Assembly: GCA_028622995.1 (NCBI GenBank)
Contig: JAJQJQ010000024.1
Span: forward strand, 3,534,001 to 3,598,000
Length of the DNA: 64,000 nt
DNA from: Panagrolaimus kolymaensis
Lineage: Eukaryota > Nematoda > Chromadorea > Rhabditida > Panagrolaimidae
Direction: 5' to 3'
Below the pieces are notes generated by a model. That model was not told the DNA's origin. It did not search any database and was given only the letters and a program-made list of their open reading frames with translations. Position numbers and translations under genes: made by a program. Each line of letters opens with the position of its first letter. The stretch's first letter is position 1. Of this stretch, positions 1 to 11,161 are shown piece after piece.

Positions 1-95
1 TAAAAGCAATCAGTCATCGACAAATTTTTTCTTTCATTGTTGCTGTTTCAATTTTCGTCGTCGCTGTTCGTCGTCAATCAAAAAAGCAAAAAATC

Positions 96-767
96 ATGAA
101 ACTCATCATCATTTTTCTGGCTGCTGCGCTCATTTTGCATCTTCCATTTCTTGAAGCTCTTCAATGCACTAAGTCTTATCATTGTTCAATAAGCGAAGAT
201 GAAGAAATTAGTAAGTAATTTTTTCTTTAAATATGTTACTTTTTTATGATTCATTAAATATTCTTTTTATTAATTTCAGGTTTATCTAAAAATGTAAATT
301 GCATTGATAATTGTGCTGCATGGGAATGTGTTGTTGATGGTGCTGTTTACACTTATTTTGGATGTGAAGAAGATGATAATATTTGTGCAAACAAAGAAAA
401 AACTGATTCAAAAGATTACTATTTCTATGTTTCATGTAATGATAATAAGTATTGTGCACGTCTTGAGATGAATAAAGCTGTAAGTTATTATTAGCCTTTT
501 TTATTTGACTTAGATACCATTTTATTTTAGATAAACGATTCCGGTATTGATAAGTCTTCTGTTTTTACTAATAAAACATCGTGTGAAGATGATGATGCAC
601 TTCGACCAACTAAAGGCTTTGATGGCTCTCCTGGATCTGGTGGATCAGGCTCTCCTGGATCAAGCAAAGTTACAACAACTACAAATGGAACAAATGAAAC
701 AAAATATGGTGCTATGAAACTTGTTGGAATGATTCTCTTTGGTTGGATCTTTGCTCGTTTTTGGTAA
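96..767 (+). CDS. Cys-rich secreted, probably membrane-anchored protein (copy 1)
   Basis: Exons 96-210, 280-479 and 531-767 join to 183 aa; both introns have GTAAG donors and CAG/TTAG acceptors. The N-terminus (MKLIIIFLAAALILHLPF...) is a clear signal peptide. The mature part has ten cysteines, including a CAAWEC motif and a YFGCEEDDNIC segment. It is followed by a Gly/Ser/Pro linker with Asn-Gly-Thr glycosylation-type sites and a hydrophobic C-terminus ending FARFW, which could be a GPI signal or a short membrane anchor. I do not recognise the family. An extracellular role is inferred only from the topology. The next gene (1435-2206) is a diverged tandem copy with the same three-exon structure and phases. 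A poly(A) signal-like AATAAAA lies about 45 bases after the stop. Confidence 0.8.
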
Positions 768-1346
768 ACCTATCTCGTCGACTCTGATGCTGCTTCGTGT
801 TCTCCTTCATTAATAAAAATATATGATTTTTCTTTCCATTTTTTGTATGTAATAAAATTATGATTAATAAATGTAATAATTAAAACTATATATGTGTGTG
901 TTATTTTTGTGAACAAAAAATCATCGGAATTGGTTGTTTTTACAAGAAGAAGAAAAACTTTGGAGGCTCAATTTTTTGAAGGTTTGCAAGAAAGAACAGC
1001 TGTAAATTTAGTGCGGAGATTGATGTTTTAAAATATGTTATTACATTTTTGTTATAAATATATTTTCCAAGCATACAAACATCGAAAAATTGCGTCTTCG
1101 TTTATATTATTTTGTTGAATTTTTTAAGAGTTCTCTAACTTTCTAGCTTAAAAAGAGGTTTTCAAGCTACAAAAAAAAGAAGAAGAAAAAAAATTGTTTA
1201 CTAAAAGTTTATTCAATAAGCATGAATGTGTGAAAATGTTTAGTATCTTCAATCAGCTTTCAAACAGCCTGAAAAATCCTACACTGAAAAAATACCCATA
1301 AAAAGTGAATTGAAAATTTGCATAAAAAAAGATGCATGATTTTTGT

Positions 1347-1360
1347 GATAAAAGCAATCA
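1347..1360 (+). promoter_or_regulatory. GATA-type motif upstream of copy 2
   Basis: TGATAAAAGC lies about 85 bp before the start codon of the second Cys-rich gene. The same AAAAGCAATCAGTC sequence opens the window upstream of copy 1. It resembles a GATA-factor site, but no binding evidence is available; conservation in both copies is the only support. Confidence 0.35.
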
Positions 1361-1434
1361 GTCAACGACGAACTTTCATTGTTGTTGTTTCAATTTTCAT
1401 CGTCGCTGTTTTCGTCAATCAAAAACAAAAAATC

Positions 1435-2206
1435 ATGAAACTCATCATCCTTTTTCTGGCTTCTGCGCTCATTTTGCATCTTCCATTTCTTGAAGCTCTT
1501 CAATGTAAAAAGTTTTATGAATGTGAAACACAGAAAGGTACATTCAATTGGAACAGTAAGTTTTATTTTTCTTTGTTTTTGATTTAAATCGTGTTGCGTC
1601 CGGTTCATTTGATAATAATTTTATCTTGTTTTTAGCTGAATTGAATTTAACATCTTCAGAAGTGGGTATAACTTGTGATCATGAATGTGCTGCATGGGAA
1701 TGTCTTGTTAATGGTGTTATTTATCGTTACTATGGATGTGATGAAGATCAAAATATTTGTGCAAACAAAGAAAAAATTGATCCAAATGATTACTATTTTC
1801 ATACTTCATGTAACAATAATGCCAATGAATTTGCTGGTAGATATTGTGCTTATGATAAATTGAACAAAATGGTTAGTTTTTGTTTCATTGTTTTCATTGA
1901 TATATAAAAATGTTATTATTTTAGATTGAAACTTCTGGTATTAAACGTCCTCAACTTTCTAAGGGAACCTGCAATTATGAAGATGCACTTCGACCAACTA
2001 GAGGCTTTTTTGGTTGCTATCCTGAATCAAGTGATGGTATAATTATAACAACTATGAGGTCAATGAATAAAACAATCAATGAAGTAATCAATGATATAAA
2101 ACATGGTAATTACACAAATCTTGGATTTGTATTTATTGGAATGCTCATTGGCCAAATTTTGTGGGAAATTACGTTAAGATCGTTAAGAAATGTTTTTGCT
2201 TCTTGA
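1435..2206 (+). CDS. Cys-rich secreted, probably membrane-anchored protein (copy 2)
   Basis: Exons 1435-1555, 1636-1871 and 1925-2206 close in frame to 212 aa. The signal peptide is nearly identical to copy 1 (MKLIILFLASALILHLPF). The body keeps the CAAWEC motif, the tyrosine-rich YRYYGC segment and the NICANKEK block. The third exon has diverged: the Gly/Ser linker is replaced by an Asn/Thr-rich stretch, and the terminal hydrophobic segment (LGFVFIGMLIGQILW) is followed by about 14 further residues. This copy therefore looks like a type I membrane protein rather than a GPI candidate. The family is not recognised. AATAAA-like signals follow around 2258. The exon/intron phases match copy 1, supporting recent tandem duplication and then C-terminal divergence. 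Confidence 0.8.
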
Positions 2207-2527
2207 ATATTTCCTTCTTTTGTTTGTATGTAAAAGTAAATATGTATGTAATAATATTAAATAAATAAGTACCTTAATTCTTTGTATTATCGTGGAACTT
2301 TATATCCGCATTTAAAAGCTCTGTGGTGTCACTATAATTTTAGTAAATTTGATTGCTCAAAAACTTCTAAAAAATCTTTAAAAAAGTTTCAACATCAAAG
2401 TCTCCCACAAAGTTGGCTTTGAGAGACTCAAACAACAACTTTGAAATCTTCGAGCTTTCTAAAAAATTTTAGTTGAACAAATTTCAACGACGAAGTTTAC
2501 TTTTTTTATTCTCCAATACTTCCAACA
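2207..2527. other. Intergenic, with a small hairpin
   Basis: AT-rich spacer containing the 3' UTR and poly(A) signals of the preceding gene. GTCTCCCACAAAG...CTTTGAGAGAC (about 2400-2427) can form a short imperfect hairpin. No coding potential was seen. Confidence 0.5.
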
Positions 2528-3769
2528 ATGGCGTCGTGTTATAATTGTGCTGAATCGCCATCAATAAAGATTGCAAAAACAAATGAATCTTCATGTGTTC
2601 CATGCTTTTTACATTGGTTTGAAGAGGTATGTCATCATTGTCTTTGGTTTCTTTGCTTTTGTCTTTGTTCTTTCTATTTTTTCCAATTAATATTTTCCAT
2701 TTTTTAGGATGTTCATCAAACAATTATTGAAACAAAGATATTTCAACAACGTGGTGAAAAAGTTGCTATTGGTGTTTCAGGTGGCAAAGATTCAACCGTT
2801 CTTGCTCATACTATGAATATTCTCAATCAACGACATGATTATGGCCTTGAACTCTACCTTGTTTGTATTGATGAAGGAATCGAAGGATATCGAGATGCGT
2901 CAATTCGGGAAGTTCATAAAAATGAAAAGGATCTTGGCTTGCCATTGAATATCCTGAGTTACAAAGATTTGTATGGATGGACGATGGATGAAATTGTAAA
3001 GAAGATTGGTTCAAAGAATAATTGCACATTTTGTGGAGTATTTCGTCGACAAGCTCTTGATCGGTTAGTTTTCATTTTAGTTGCAAAATTATTTAACTAT
3101 GTTGTTCGTTTTAGTGGTGCTACAAAATTTGAATGTATGAAAGTTTGCACTGGACATAATGCCGATGATGTAGCTGAAACAGTAATGATGAATATTCTTC
3201 GTGGTGATGTCGCTCGACTTGAACGTTCTGCAAGTCATGTTACTGGTGTTGAAGGAGGAATAACTCGTGTCAAGCCATTTCGTTATTCCTATCAAAAGGA
3301 TATCGTATTTTATGCTCATTTCAAAAAATTGAATTATTTCTCTGTTGAATGTACGTATGCGCCTAATTCTTATCGTGGAGTTGTTAGGTAAAATCTTTGT
3401 TTCATTACCTCTTTCTTCTCATCATTTGCTTCTTTTAGAAACCATCTCAAAGCTCTTGAACGAATATCGCCACGAGTTATTATGGAAATTGTTCGATCTG
3501 GTGAAGACGTAGCTGTAGTCAAACATGATATCCTTCCAACTCAAAAACGATGTGTAAATTGTGATTATGTTTCAAGTCAAGAATTTTGTCAAGCATGTCG
3601 ATTACTATCTGGATTAAATAATGATGAAATTACCAAAGGAAAATTGAAAAAAACAAAGTCAAGTGGTTCATTGAATGAAGTGATAATAACTGATAATGGA
3701 AATGAAAAAAGTAATGGAGGAGGATGCGGTGGTGAATGCGCATGCACCGACAAAGCTTTAGATTTCTAA
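2528..3769 (+). CDS. CTU1: Cytoplasmic tRNA 2-thiolation protein 1 (CTU1/NCS6)
   Basis: Exons 2528-2626, 2708-3063, 3115-3387 and 3439-3769 give 352 aa, the usual family length. The PP-loop ATP pyrophosphatase motif SGGKDST is at residues 57-63. The family block [13 protein letters not shown] and RGD follow, with an N-terminal Cys pair (CYNC) and later CVPC, and a C-terminal zinc-binding block ([16 protein letters not shown]). In the known family CTU1 acts with CTU2 and receives sulfur from URM1 to thiolate wobble uridine 34 of Lys, Glu and Gln tRNAs in the cytosol. One third-length intron (3064-3114) is 51 bp and in frame, so an unspliced reading also stays open; removing it restores the family sequence DRGA. 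AATAAA at 3808-3813 marks its 3' end. The next gene starts 152 bp after the stop on the same strand. Confidence 0.95.
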
Positions 3770-3807
3770 ATATTTTTTGTTATTGTTGTTTAATTTTTGT
3801 TAAGTTT

Positions 3808-3919
3808 AATAAAGAGTTGTTTGAATTCGGTGTCTCCATTTTTGCTGTACTTGTGTTTCTTTAACACTTTTATACATGCTTGAATCTTTTCCTTTCATTT
3901 TTACTTTAACTTTTTCTAG
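3808..3919 (+). promoter_or_regulatory. Operon-like intercistronic region with trans-splice-type acceptor
   Basis: The CTU1 poly(A) signal AATAAA (3808-3813) is followed about 105 bp later by TTTTTCTAG, one base before the ATG of the downstream zinc-finger gene. A poly(A) signal, about 100 bp of U-rich spacer and an acceptor abutting the next start codon is the standard arrangement of a nematode operon, where the downstream cistron receives a spliced leader. No leader sequence itself is visible here. Confidence 0.6.
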
Positions 3920-3920
3920 G

Positions 3921-4855
3921 ATGTCAACCAAATTTTGTCCTGCATGTGCTACTCAAGTTAGTCAAAAGCTATGGACAGCTCATGTGACTGGTCGAAAACA
4001 TAAGCAACGAGTAAATGAACTCAAAGCTCAAGCAGCGGCTAAAACTTCTCGACCAACATCATCATCAAATGGAGCAGCAGCAGAAAAGCGACAACTTGTT
4101 GATACTTCCGATGATGTTTCAAACGCTGCTAAAAGATTAAAACGTGAGTTAAAGCTCAAATTTTTATTCACTAATTGTTTATTGATTTTAGTTGAAGAAG
4201 GTACTGTTGCTAATGGAAAATCTACGACTTCAGCAGCAGCACCATCATCATCAAATGAATATGCTTTTATTCCTGATGGCTTCTTTGATAATCCTGTACA
4301 AAATGAAAAGGTTCGTTTATTGATCATTTTTACAACACCCAAAGTTATGAAAAGTGCGTTTCAGACCGAAGCAACAATTGAAAAGCAAAAAGTGTTGGAT
4401 GCTGAATATCAAAAGTTTATGAATGAACTATCTGCAGCTGAACACGAAGTAGCAACCGAAGATGATGTTGATGTAAGTTTGATCAAACAAAAAGAAAAGA
4501 GTTGCAAAACATGTTTATGGAAACTTAATGATGCTACATAGAATATCCATTCAATTTTTGCCGACTTTTATGCTTCACAGATTGCAATAATTTTGTTGTT
4601 TTTCAGACTAAAGTATTCACCCATGAAAGGCAAATGGAATCAATTGACACAAGTATGAAATATTGGAAAACTTTGAATGAATTAGAAAAGAAGAGAGAAG
4701 TTATTTTGGCTGCTCGAAAACAACAACAGAAACAAGAAGAAGAAATAGAAGAAATGAAAGATAAAGAAGATGACCAACAAGAATCAGATGATGATGATGT
4801 GGACAACGATGAAGATTATGAAGTGGATAATTGGAGATCTCGAAAAATTGTATGA
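3921..4855 (+). CDS. ZNF830: ZNF830/CCDC16-like C2H2 zinc-finger protein
   Basis: Exons 3921-4143, 4192-4310, 4365-4472 and 4607-4855 close to 232 aa. The N-terminus holds a matrin-type C2H2 finger: FCPAC at residues 5-9, then TAHVTGRKHKQRV supplies the histidines. The middle has the family signature IPDGFFDNPVQNEK, and the C-terminus is a Lys/Glu/Asp-rich coiled coil ending VDNWRSRK(I/V). In the known family this protein is linked to genome stability and pre-mRNA splicing. The second intron (54 bp) is in frame and could be retained, but its ends and size match its neighbours. The start follows directly after a TTTTTCTAG acceptor; the gene is probably the second cistron of an operon with CTU1. 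The human protein is longer at the N-terminus, so this is a short form. Confidence 0.85.
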
Positions 4856-5586
4856 AACGAATTCTTTGTTTGTGTATTTATTTTGTTTTTGTTTGTGATA
4901 GTTATAATAAAGTTGTTTTGTACTGTGTTTCTTTTTTGTATGTAAACTTCGAAGTCATTGAAGCTTTCTGGAAAAGTTAAAATCAAAGTCTTTGAAAACT
5001 TTTTGCAGCAGATGTCTCAGATCTTAATTTTTACAGCAGCTTTTTATCTCCAACTGTTTTTATCATTTTTTTGTTAGGATTATTATTCTCAAATTGTTAG
5101 CAGAAAAGAATAAATTAGGGCAAAAGGAAGTTTTGATAACAAAAAACAATAAAAATTTTCGTTTTCCTTTGTTTGCATCGAAGTACTAAAGTTGCTTACT
5201 TCTTAACTGTAGACGACATAGCAAAAGGAGAGATAATGGAATTTACAGGTGGTTGGAAAAGGTTAGCTAAATAAAGCCTTATCGAAACAGCAGCAGCAGC
5301 AGCAAAGATCATGAAAAAAAAAGTGAAATGAAATTTTTACATGGAAAAAACAAAGTTTTTAGGATTCTGGTAAAATATTCTGAATGTCAAAAATGAGTTT
5401 AAGCCAAAAAAAATTTGTTGGAAACGAGAAAGTTTGTTTGTTGCTCAAACTTTGAGACTTTTTTCATTCTTCAAAGTCTTCATTTTTTGAAACAACGATC
5501 AACGAAGAAAGCTGTAAGTTTGTTTGTTTTTTGGATTGAATTTTTCTTACTCAATCTATTTTTTCAGTTATTATTAATCCTCAATT
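4856..5586. other. Intergenic spacer
   Basis: Holds the 3' UTR of the zinc-finger gene and the promoter side of the arrestin gene. A short CAG-type run (about 5287-5303) and poly-A/T tracts are present. A possible acceptor (TTTTTTCAG) at about 5560-5568 precedes the arrestin start and would give a short 5' UTR. No gene seen. Confidence 0.5.
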
Positions 5587-6761
5587 ATGGTAATCAACCT
5601 ATTCTCCATTGAACTTGAAAATTCAACTCGAACATTTGCGCCTGGTTCAACAATAAGTGGGAAAGTGAAAGTTTCAACTACAGCAGCTATCAAAACGTCA
5701 AAAGTTTCTCTTCATGCTATTGGACAAGCCCATATTATCTTCTCATTGATTCCTGATGAAGTTTATTTTAGTTATGAACTAATACTATGGCATGCAATCA
5801 ACTATGAACTTCAAGCTGGTCATCATGAGTTTCCATTCGTCTTCATTCTTCCAGCAACATGTCCTCGAAGTGTCGATGGTGGTTTTGGTTCAATCAAATA
5901 TTCAATCACCGCTAGAATTCATGGTCACTTATGGTTCAATCGTCATAAACGAGAAACGATCAATTTCAATGTTATTCCAATAATGAATCTGGCACCAGCT
6001 CTTTCTCGATCCAAAATAATCATTGATAAACAAGGCTCATGGTTTTCAAATAAATGCTTAAGAGTTATGGTATGTGTTTATCTTCAAACTTGTTTTATCT
6101 CTTTCATTATTTGCATCTTTTAGGTAACCTTCAACAAACGCGTCTTTTCTCGTCATGAAACTGTCGCTTTATCCATCAATGTTTCAAATGATCGTTCATC
6201 AAGAGTCAGGTATATTGAAACTGCCATTAGAACCGTTGCTCATGTCGCTCGTCCAACTTTAACTGGAGTTCATCGATTTCAAGTCCTTTCATGTCTTTCA
6301 CATCGTTCAACTCAAAAGGTTAATGTAAGTGTTACCACTTTCTCCACTTTCATTGCTTTATCTTTTACTTTTATAGGTTCCTGAACTTTGTCGATCTCAT
6401 CACATTAGCAATATTCCGCTGTTCGAATGTCTTCCTACAATCAAAAGCAGCAGTTTATTCCAAATTCGTCACTATGTTCATGTGAGTCTCTTTCTTCCGT
6501 ACCTTATGTCCATGTTTATAGCTTGTTTTTTTTTAGGTCAAAGTTTCAAGCGCTGGACTTTTTGATCGACCTCTTGTAATTACCTGTCAAATAGTGATTT
6601 ATGATAATATGGCTCATGAAATTCAATTACCTATTTACGAACGCAATGATCCAGAAACATCTAATTCTGAAACGTGTTTGATTCCAAATGCTAATGGATC
6701 TATCGGTGAAAAGAATAATCAAACAACAACACTAATCGAAGAAGATGAAGATGGTGAATGA
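5587..6761 (+). CDS. Arrestin-domain protein
   Basis: Exons 5587-6069, 6124-6324, 6377-6481 and 6537-6761 give 337 aa. The N-terminal half carries the arrestin-N pattern: a beta-rich start (FSIELEN), PGSTISGKVKV, then LPATCPRS, FGSIKYSITARI and the basic stretch RHKRE. The second half matches arrestin-C, with VTFNKRVFSRHETVALSINVSN and a closing VKVSSAG...VITCQIVIYD segment. The tail is polar and acidic (EEDEDGE). Alpha-arrestins of this type usually act as adaptors that bring ubiquitin ligases to membrane cargo. I see no PPxY motif, so that link is not supported here. Nematodes carry many such genes; no one-to-one orthologue is claimed. It converges on the aquaporin gene downstream. Confidence 0.85.
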
Positions 6762-7063
6762 ATGAATGATTTTTTTTTTCATTGTGTTTTCTTTTTTACT
6801 TTGTTTTAATATATACGATTCAATTTTTCATATGTGTATGTATGTATAATCTTTTTTGTGACATTAATAAACTTGTTTTTTGTATTTTGTTTTGTTGTTA
6901 CTTTCGAGGTACAATCTTTTCGGTGATGTTAGTATTTTCATTGGTTTTCATATAATTTCTTTATTTTTTAAGTAACTATTAGGACAATATATTCACAACA
7001 TTCTTTGTTACATAAGTACCATGATTAGAATTAGTGCATTGTTGGGCGAATACTTCGGCATGG
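6762..7063. other. Convergent 3' region of two genes
   Basis: Tail-to-tail spacer. A plus-strand AATAAA is at about 6865, and a minus-strand AATAAA lies around 6958-6966. The two 3' UTRs are separated by only about 100 bp or overlap slightly. Confidence 0.55.
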
Positions 7064-8519
7064 TTAGATCATTCTCGATTCAATACTAAAACCTTTTGGT
7101 TCATAAAAAGGCTGAATTTCTAATTGTATTATTTACCTGTGAACATTTTGATGTGTACTACTCGATTGAGGCGTTTCACTTTCTTGCAATATCACAGTTT
7201 GATGAAGTTTATTATTATCTTGAATTCGACGAAACTCTTCTTCAATTTCATCCAATTCGCTTGGAATGTGAAAGCCAACAGAAAATTGATAAATCCATGC
7301 TCCAATTGGTCCACCAATTAATGGACCCAAAATGGGAATAATAAACCATTTGTAATTGCGATAACTAAAAAAATGTTGGAGCATGTAAGGAAGGTGTTGT
7401 TGCAAAACAAAGGAATTAATAGGTACCTGAATACTTTGGATCCATATCCAACACAAAGGGTAAATATTCTTGGTCCTAAATCTCTTGCTGGATTTACTGC
7501 ATAACCTGACTAAAAGTAAACATAAATGGAATTTTCAAGTGAAGGAATGGTTATTGCCTTTGTCATTTATGTTAGTGAATGGCTGCGTTGCGAAAAAAAA
7601 GTTAGGGTTACATATTTCAAAATTTTGGACTTTAGATTATCAAAATTTGATGCTACTGTATTTTAGCATATTCTCGATGGGGCTTAGATATAATAATACC
7701 TTACATTCATTCCCCATGCCATTCCAATCAACATTAAAGAAAATCCAATTAACATTGGTTGAAAAGATAAAGGAATTTTATTTCTTCGATCGATGATCGC
7801 TGCAACAAAAAAGCATAACATTGCTGTTCCAATTATTTGATCCATAAAACCACCAAATATACTTAAATTTTCTGCAGGATATGTTGCAAATATTTTTGCT
7901 GTGGCTCTTGGACCAGTAACAGTTCGAACTCCACCATCGAAGTTTTCGATTGCATCTAAAATTTTTTGAATGCAATTAAATCGATGGTTTTGGATTTTTG
8001 TGGATTGGAAGCTAGCTTACCATAATACATAATGAAAGTTAAAGCTGCTCCAAAAAATCCTCCAAGTAACTGAGCTAACCAATAACAAAACATTTCAATA
8101 ATGGTTATCGATTTAAAAGTAGCTAAAAATAAGCTTATCGCTGGATTTAAATGTGATCCTAAAAATTTAACAAAAACATTAAACCATAATTTTAGATTGT
8201 TTTTTTTTTATTTACCTGATGTTCGATAACCTATTTGTGCAGCAATAATTAAAGCTAAACCCCAACCAATTGTAACCCCTATCCATTCATTGAATTGACC
8301 TCGGCTAAGAATGTATGTGGCTGAAACTGAATTTCCACCAAACTAAAACTTTGTTTATTAGTTTTCATAATTTTTTAGTTTTCTTTTTAATCGAATAAAA
8401 GAGCTTACAACTAAAATGGTTGTACAAACGAATTCACAAAGAGTATTGCGAAATAATTCATTCTTTATTTTTACTCTATGCCTCAAGCGATCGGGTAAAG
8501 TATCCATGGAAGTCGTCAT
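7064..8519 (-). CDS. Aquaglyceroporin-type channel
   Basis: Seven exons on the minus strand: 8519-8409, 8342-8216, 8158-8021, 7955-7705, 7509-7427, 7364-7137 and 7085-7064, giving 319 aa. Both pore motifs are canonical: NPA in SHLNPAIS and NPA in [11 protein letters not shown]. The Asp after the second NPA-Arg is the mark of glycerol-conducting aquaporins. Six hydrophobic segments fit the MIP fold. The N-terminus is cytosolic and basic. The last tiny exon is inferred from a good donor (CAG|GTAAAT) and acceptor (TTTTAG); without it the protein stops at 7133 after VHR. The predicted role is glycerol and/or water flux across the plasma membrane. A related but diverged gene lies at 11162-13078 with identical exon 2 and 3 lengths (127 and 138 nt), so the two are paralogues. 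Confidence 0.92.
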
Positions 8520-9397
8520 TTTTTCAGATGGAAATATTAATAATCAAAACTATATTAACAGAAAACTAAACTAATAATATCTAAAAAGCAAGCTCCTCAC
8601 AAAAATAATATTATAATATTTTTAAAATATCAGGGATTATCCTTCTTTCTTTCTTTGTGGATGGTCATTTGAGAAGCATGTTTTTAGTAAAAAAAAACTT
8701 TTTCAGTTTTTGCTTTTCCTTTTTTTTCACTGAAACATTTTTTTTTGTTATTGCCTATCTAATCTTTCCATTTTCAAGGCGGACTTTATTATACATACTT
8801 TTTTTTAGTTAGTAATAAAATCTTTTAAGAAAAAAATGACAAAGATGCAAAACGATTTAACAACGACAACGACAGTTGTCACTCACCTTTCTTGTTTTAT
8901 GCCACCGCCGCCGCCGCAAAAGTTAGTTAGTTAGTAATCGTTTTTAAGGAAATCCATACATCCTCCTTTGTGGTTGGTTGGTTGGTTAGCAGCTTTAAAG
9001 CTAACGAGAAAAGAGATTTTTTTGGATTTGATTTATCCTAGCAGCACACTTTTTTTTTGTCACCTCTAAAAAAAGAAGAAAGAAACAAGAAAGAATGTTT
9101 CGCAATCATTCAAGAAAAAAACCCAAGAAAATTGATTAATGATTGCAAGGAAAAAACTTAAGCTCAGAGAAATCTCAATCAACGCCCTTTCAGAGCCTCA
9201 TTCATTCATGCATATTGAAATATGGGATAAGTATTATCTCAAAAAATATTGTAAGTAATCACCCATTTTCCAGCGAATGTTGTTTATAAGTCTTTTGTTT
9301 CTTTATAAAACTTTATTATTATTACATACAAATAATAGACATAAAATACAATACATAAAACATAAAAGCAAAAACAGATCAACGAAAAATAATAATA
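8520..9397. other. Upstream region of the aquaporin gene
   Basis: AT-rich promoter side of the minus-strand aquaporin and 3' side of the next minus-strand gene. It contains a short GCC-triplet run (about 8906-8918), a TTGG run (about 8974-8987) and, near 9310, the minus-strand AATAAA of the next gene. No gene seen. Confidence 0.5.
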
Positions 9398-10509
9398 CTA
9401 ATGAGCAATGGTTGAAACAGTATTTGTAACATCTTTGGTTTTTGTTGTTGCAATTGATGGTTGTTGAGTTGGTGCTGCAGCTGCTGTTGTTGCTGATTGA
9501 GATGGTGGAGGATTTTCTTTTTCTTGTTGTTGCTGTTCAGGAGCTTGAGATCGTTGAGTTGTCATTGTACGAGGATCATGAGAAGCATTGATTGAATATT
9601 CTACCATTTCACCATTACTTCCAGTTTCTTGATAAACTTCTTCTTGTGGATAATAATATGGCGCCTCTTCTGGCTGTTCTTGCTTTGATCCACAACATCG
9701 ATATGAAATACAGATAAAGATGAGAAAACAAAATCCACAGAATGAAACCTGAAAAGGAACGTTAGTAATCATTATAAAGATGCATTCCACATTTAATATG
9801 TTTAACAAGTTAAAAGAACACACTACTATCTATCAAAAATGTTAAGTTCATAAAAAAGAGAGAAGATAAACTTACAAAAGTTATAACAACAAAGAAGCCA
9901 ATACCCCATCCACCAAGAAGAACATTAGATTTGTAAACACGAAGAAATCCAACATCATCTTCGAGATGTTTATCATTATGACCCCATGGAGATGTAGTTG
10001 ATTCACAAAATTCCAATTTTGATGAAATGCATTCATTTGAAAATGGTTCATTGACGATATTGATCATATCCAAACATTCACAAAATCTATTTGGACAATC
10101 CATTCCTTCTTCACATTTCATTTCTCGTAAGCTGCAACATAATTGAAAATCTAAAAAGGAAATGTGTGGTTAAAAAGCATGTTGACAAAAGGATGGAAAA
10201 GGCAATACAAGCAACTCCAATACAAGGTGATACATACAAAAAAGCCATACCATTGACGATCATTTGAGAATCTTCGATAGATTTGTTCAAAAAGCATCCA
10301 TAAACAAAAGTGTTCAAATTTGATGATGATTGATTTCTTCCAATAGCATGAGAACAAACGTTTTGAATATCATGAGCAAGAGATGCAACTTTGAGAGCAT
10401 GATTTAATTCGATATCTTCTTGAGAAGTTGTTGTTGCATCAAGCGAAACGAAATGAACAGCAATAAAGATCATCAAAATGAAAGAAAAACCAAGCATCTT
10501 CTTCAGCAT
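9398..10509 (-). CDS. Type I single-pass membrane protein, family unknown
   Basis: Exons 10509-10251, 10150-9876 and 9748-9398 on the minus strand give 294 aa. Layout: signal peptide (MLKKMLGFSFILMIFIAVHF), an ectodomain with about ten cysteines (including FQLCC, CEEGMDC and CECLD), a membrane segment around residues 165-192 (GGWGIGFFVVITFV then FCFLIFICISY), and a Gln/Pro/Ala-rich cytosolic tail with EEAPYYYPQEEVYQE. The tyrosine/proline pattern in the tail could offer adaptor-binding sites, but this is inference. I do not recognise the family. It lies between the two aquaporin paralogues on the same strand, with no other visible link to them. Confidence 0.78.
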
Positions 10510-11161
10510 TGTCGTCGTCGTTGATGGTCGCTGTTGTCAAGGAATGAAACTTGTTGTTGGATGAGAGAATAATTTGACACAGCTAACAAAAAAATGATGA
10601 AAACTTCTGATATCCAAATTTTATCGTCGTTCATTTTGACGCAAACAAGCAAACTAAAAATTTGCAAATTTCACCATTGTTTTTGTCTTTCATTCTTTCT
10701 TTCGTGCTTAGATGAAGATATTCATGGGAAATAAAAAAGCTCAATGAAAGAAAGCATGTTTGAAAATGAAAGTTGCTAAAATGTGGTGATGATCGGGGAA
10801 GCTTATGTTTTACAGTTATCTAAAATATTGTTTCCATCAATCGAAGATCGATGATGGATTTTAGGTTGCTTACAAAAATTGTTATGTATCAATTAATATT
10901 TTATTTTTTTATATTTGTTTTTTGCTTTTTCGATAATCGATAAATATGAAATAATTATTGTTACTATTTTAACTAACAAAACAATGGATTCGATTCGCCC
11001 TTCTTTATTTTTTATTTATTTTACTTTTACTTTAAAAAACCCATAGATTTATGCCATTTTTCTTTTTCTTAATTTTATTTTTTGCTTAACGTTGATGCAA
11101 AAAAAAAGAAAAAAAAAGTAACAATTATTTTTACAAAACTTAATAAAAAATAATAAATTTT
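10510..11161. other. Intergenic spacer
   Basis: Promoter side of the membrane-protein gene and 3' region of the second aquaporin. The minus-strand AATAAA candidate for the latter is near 11068. No coding signal. Confidence 0.45.

Larger units (their letters stand above)
1..1555 (+). repeat. Tandem duplication of promoter plus 5' exon (two copies)
   Basis: The first bases of the window (AAAGCAATCAGTC...) recur at about 1351. Similarity runs through the 5' flank and first exon of the two genes starting at 96 and 1435, an offset of about 1,340 bp. Both flanks carry a T-rich tract, a CGTCGTCGCTG-like stretch and the same AATC-ATG-AAACTC start context, so the duplication included the upstream region. 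The left border lies outside the window, so further copies may exist to the left. Confidence 0.85.
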
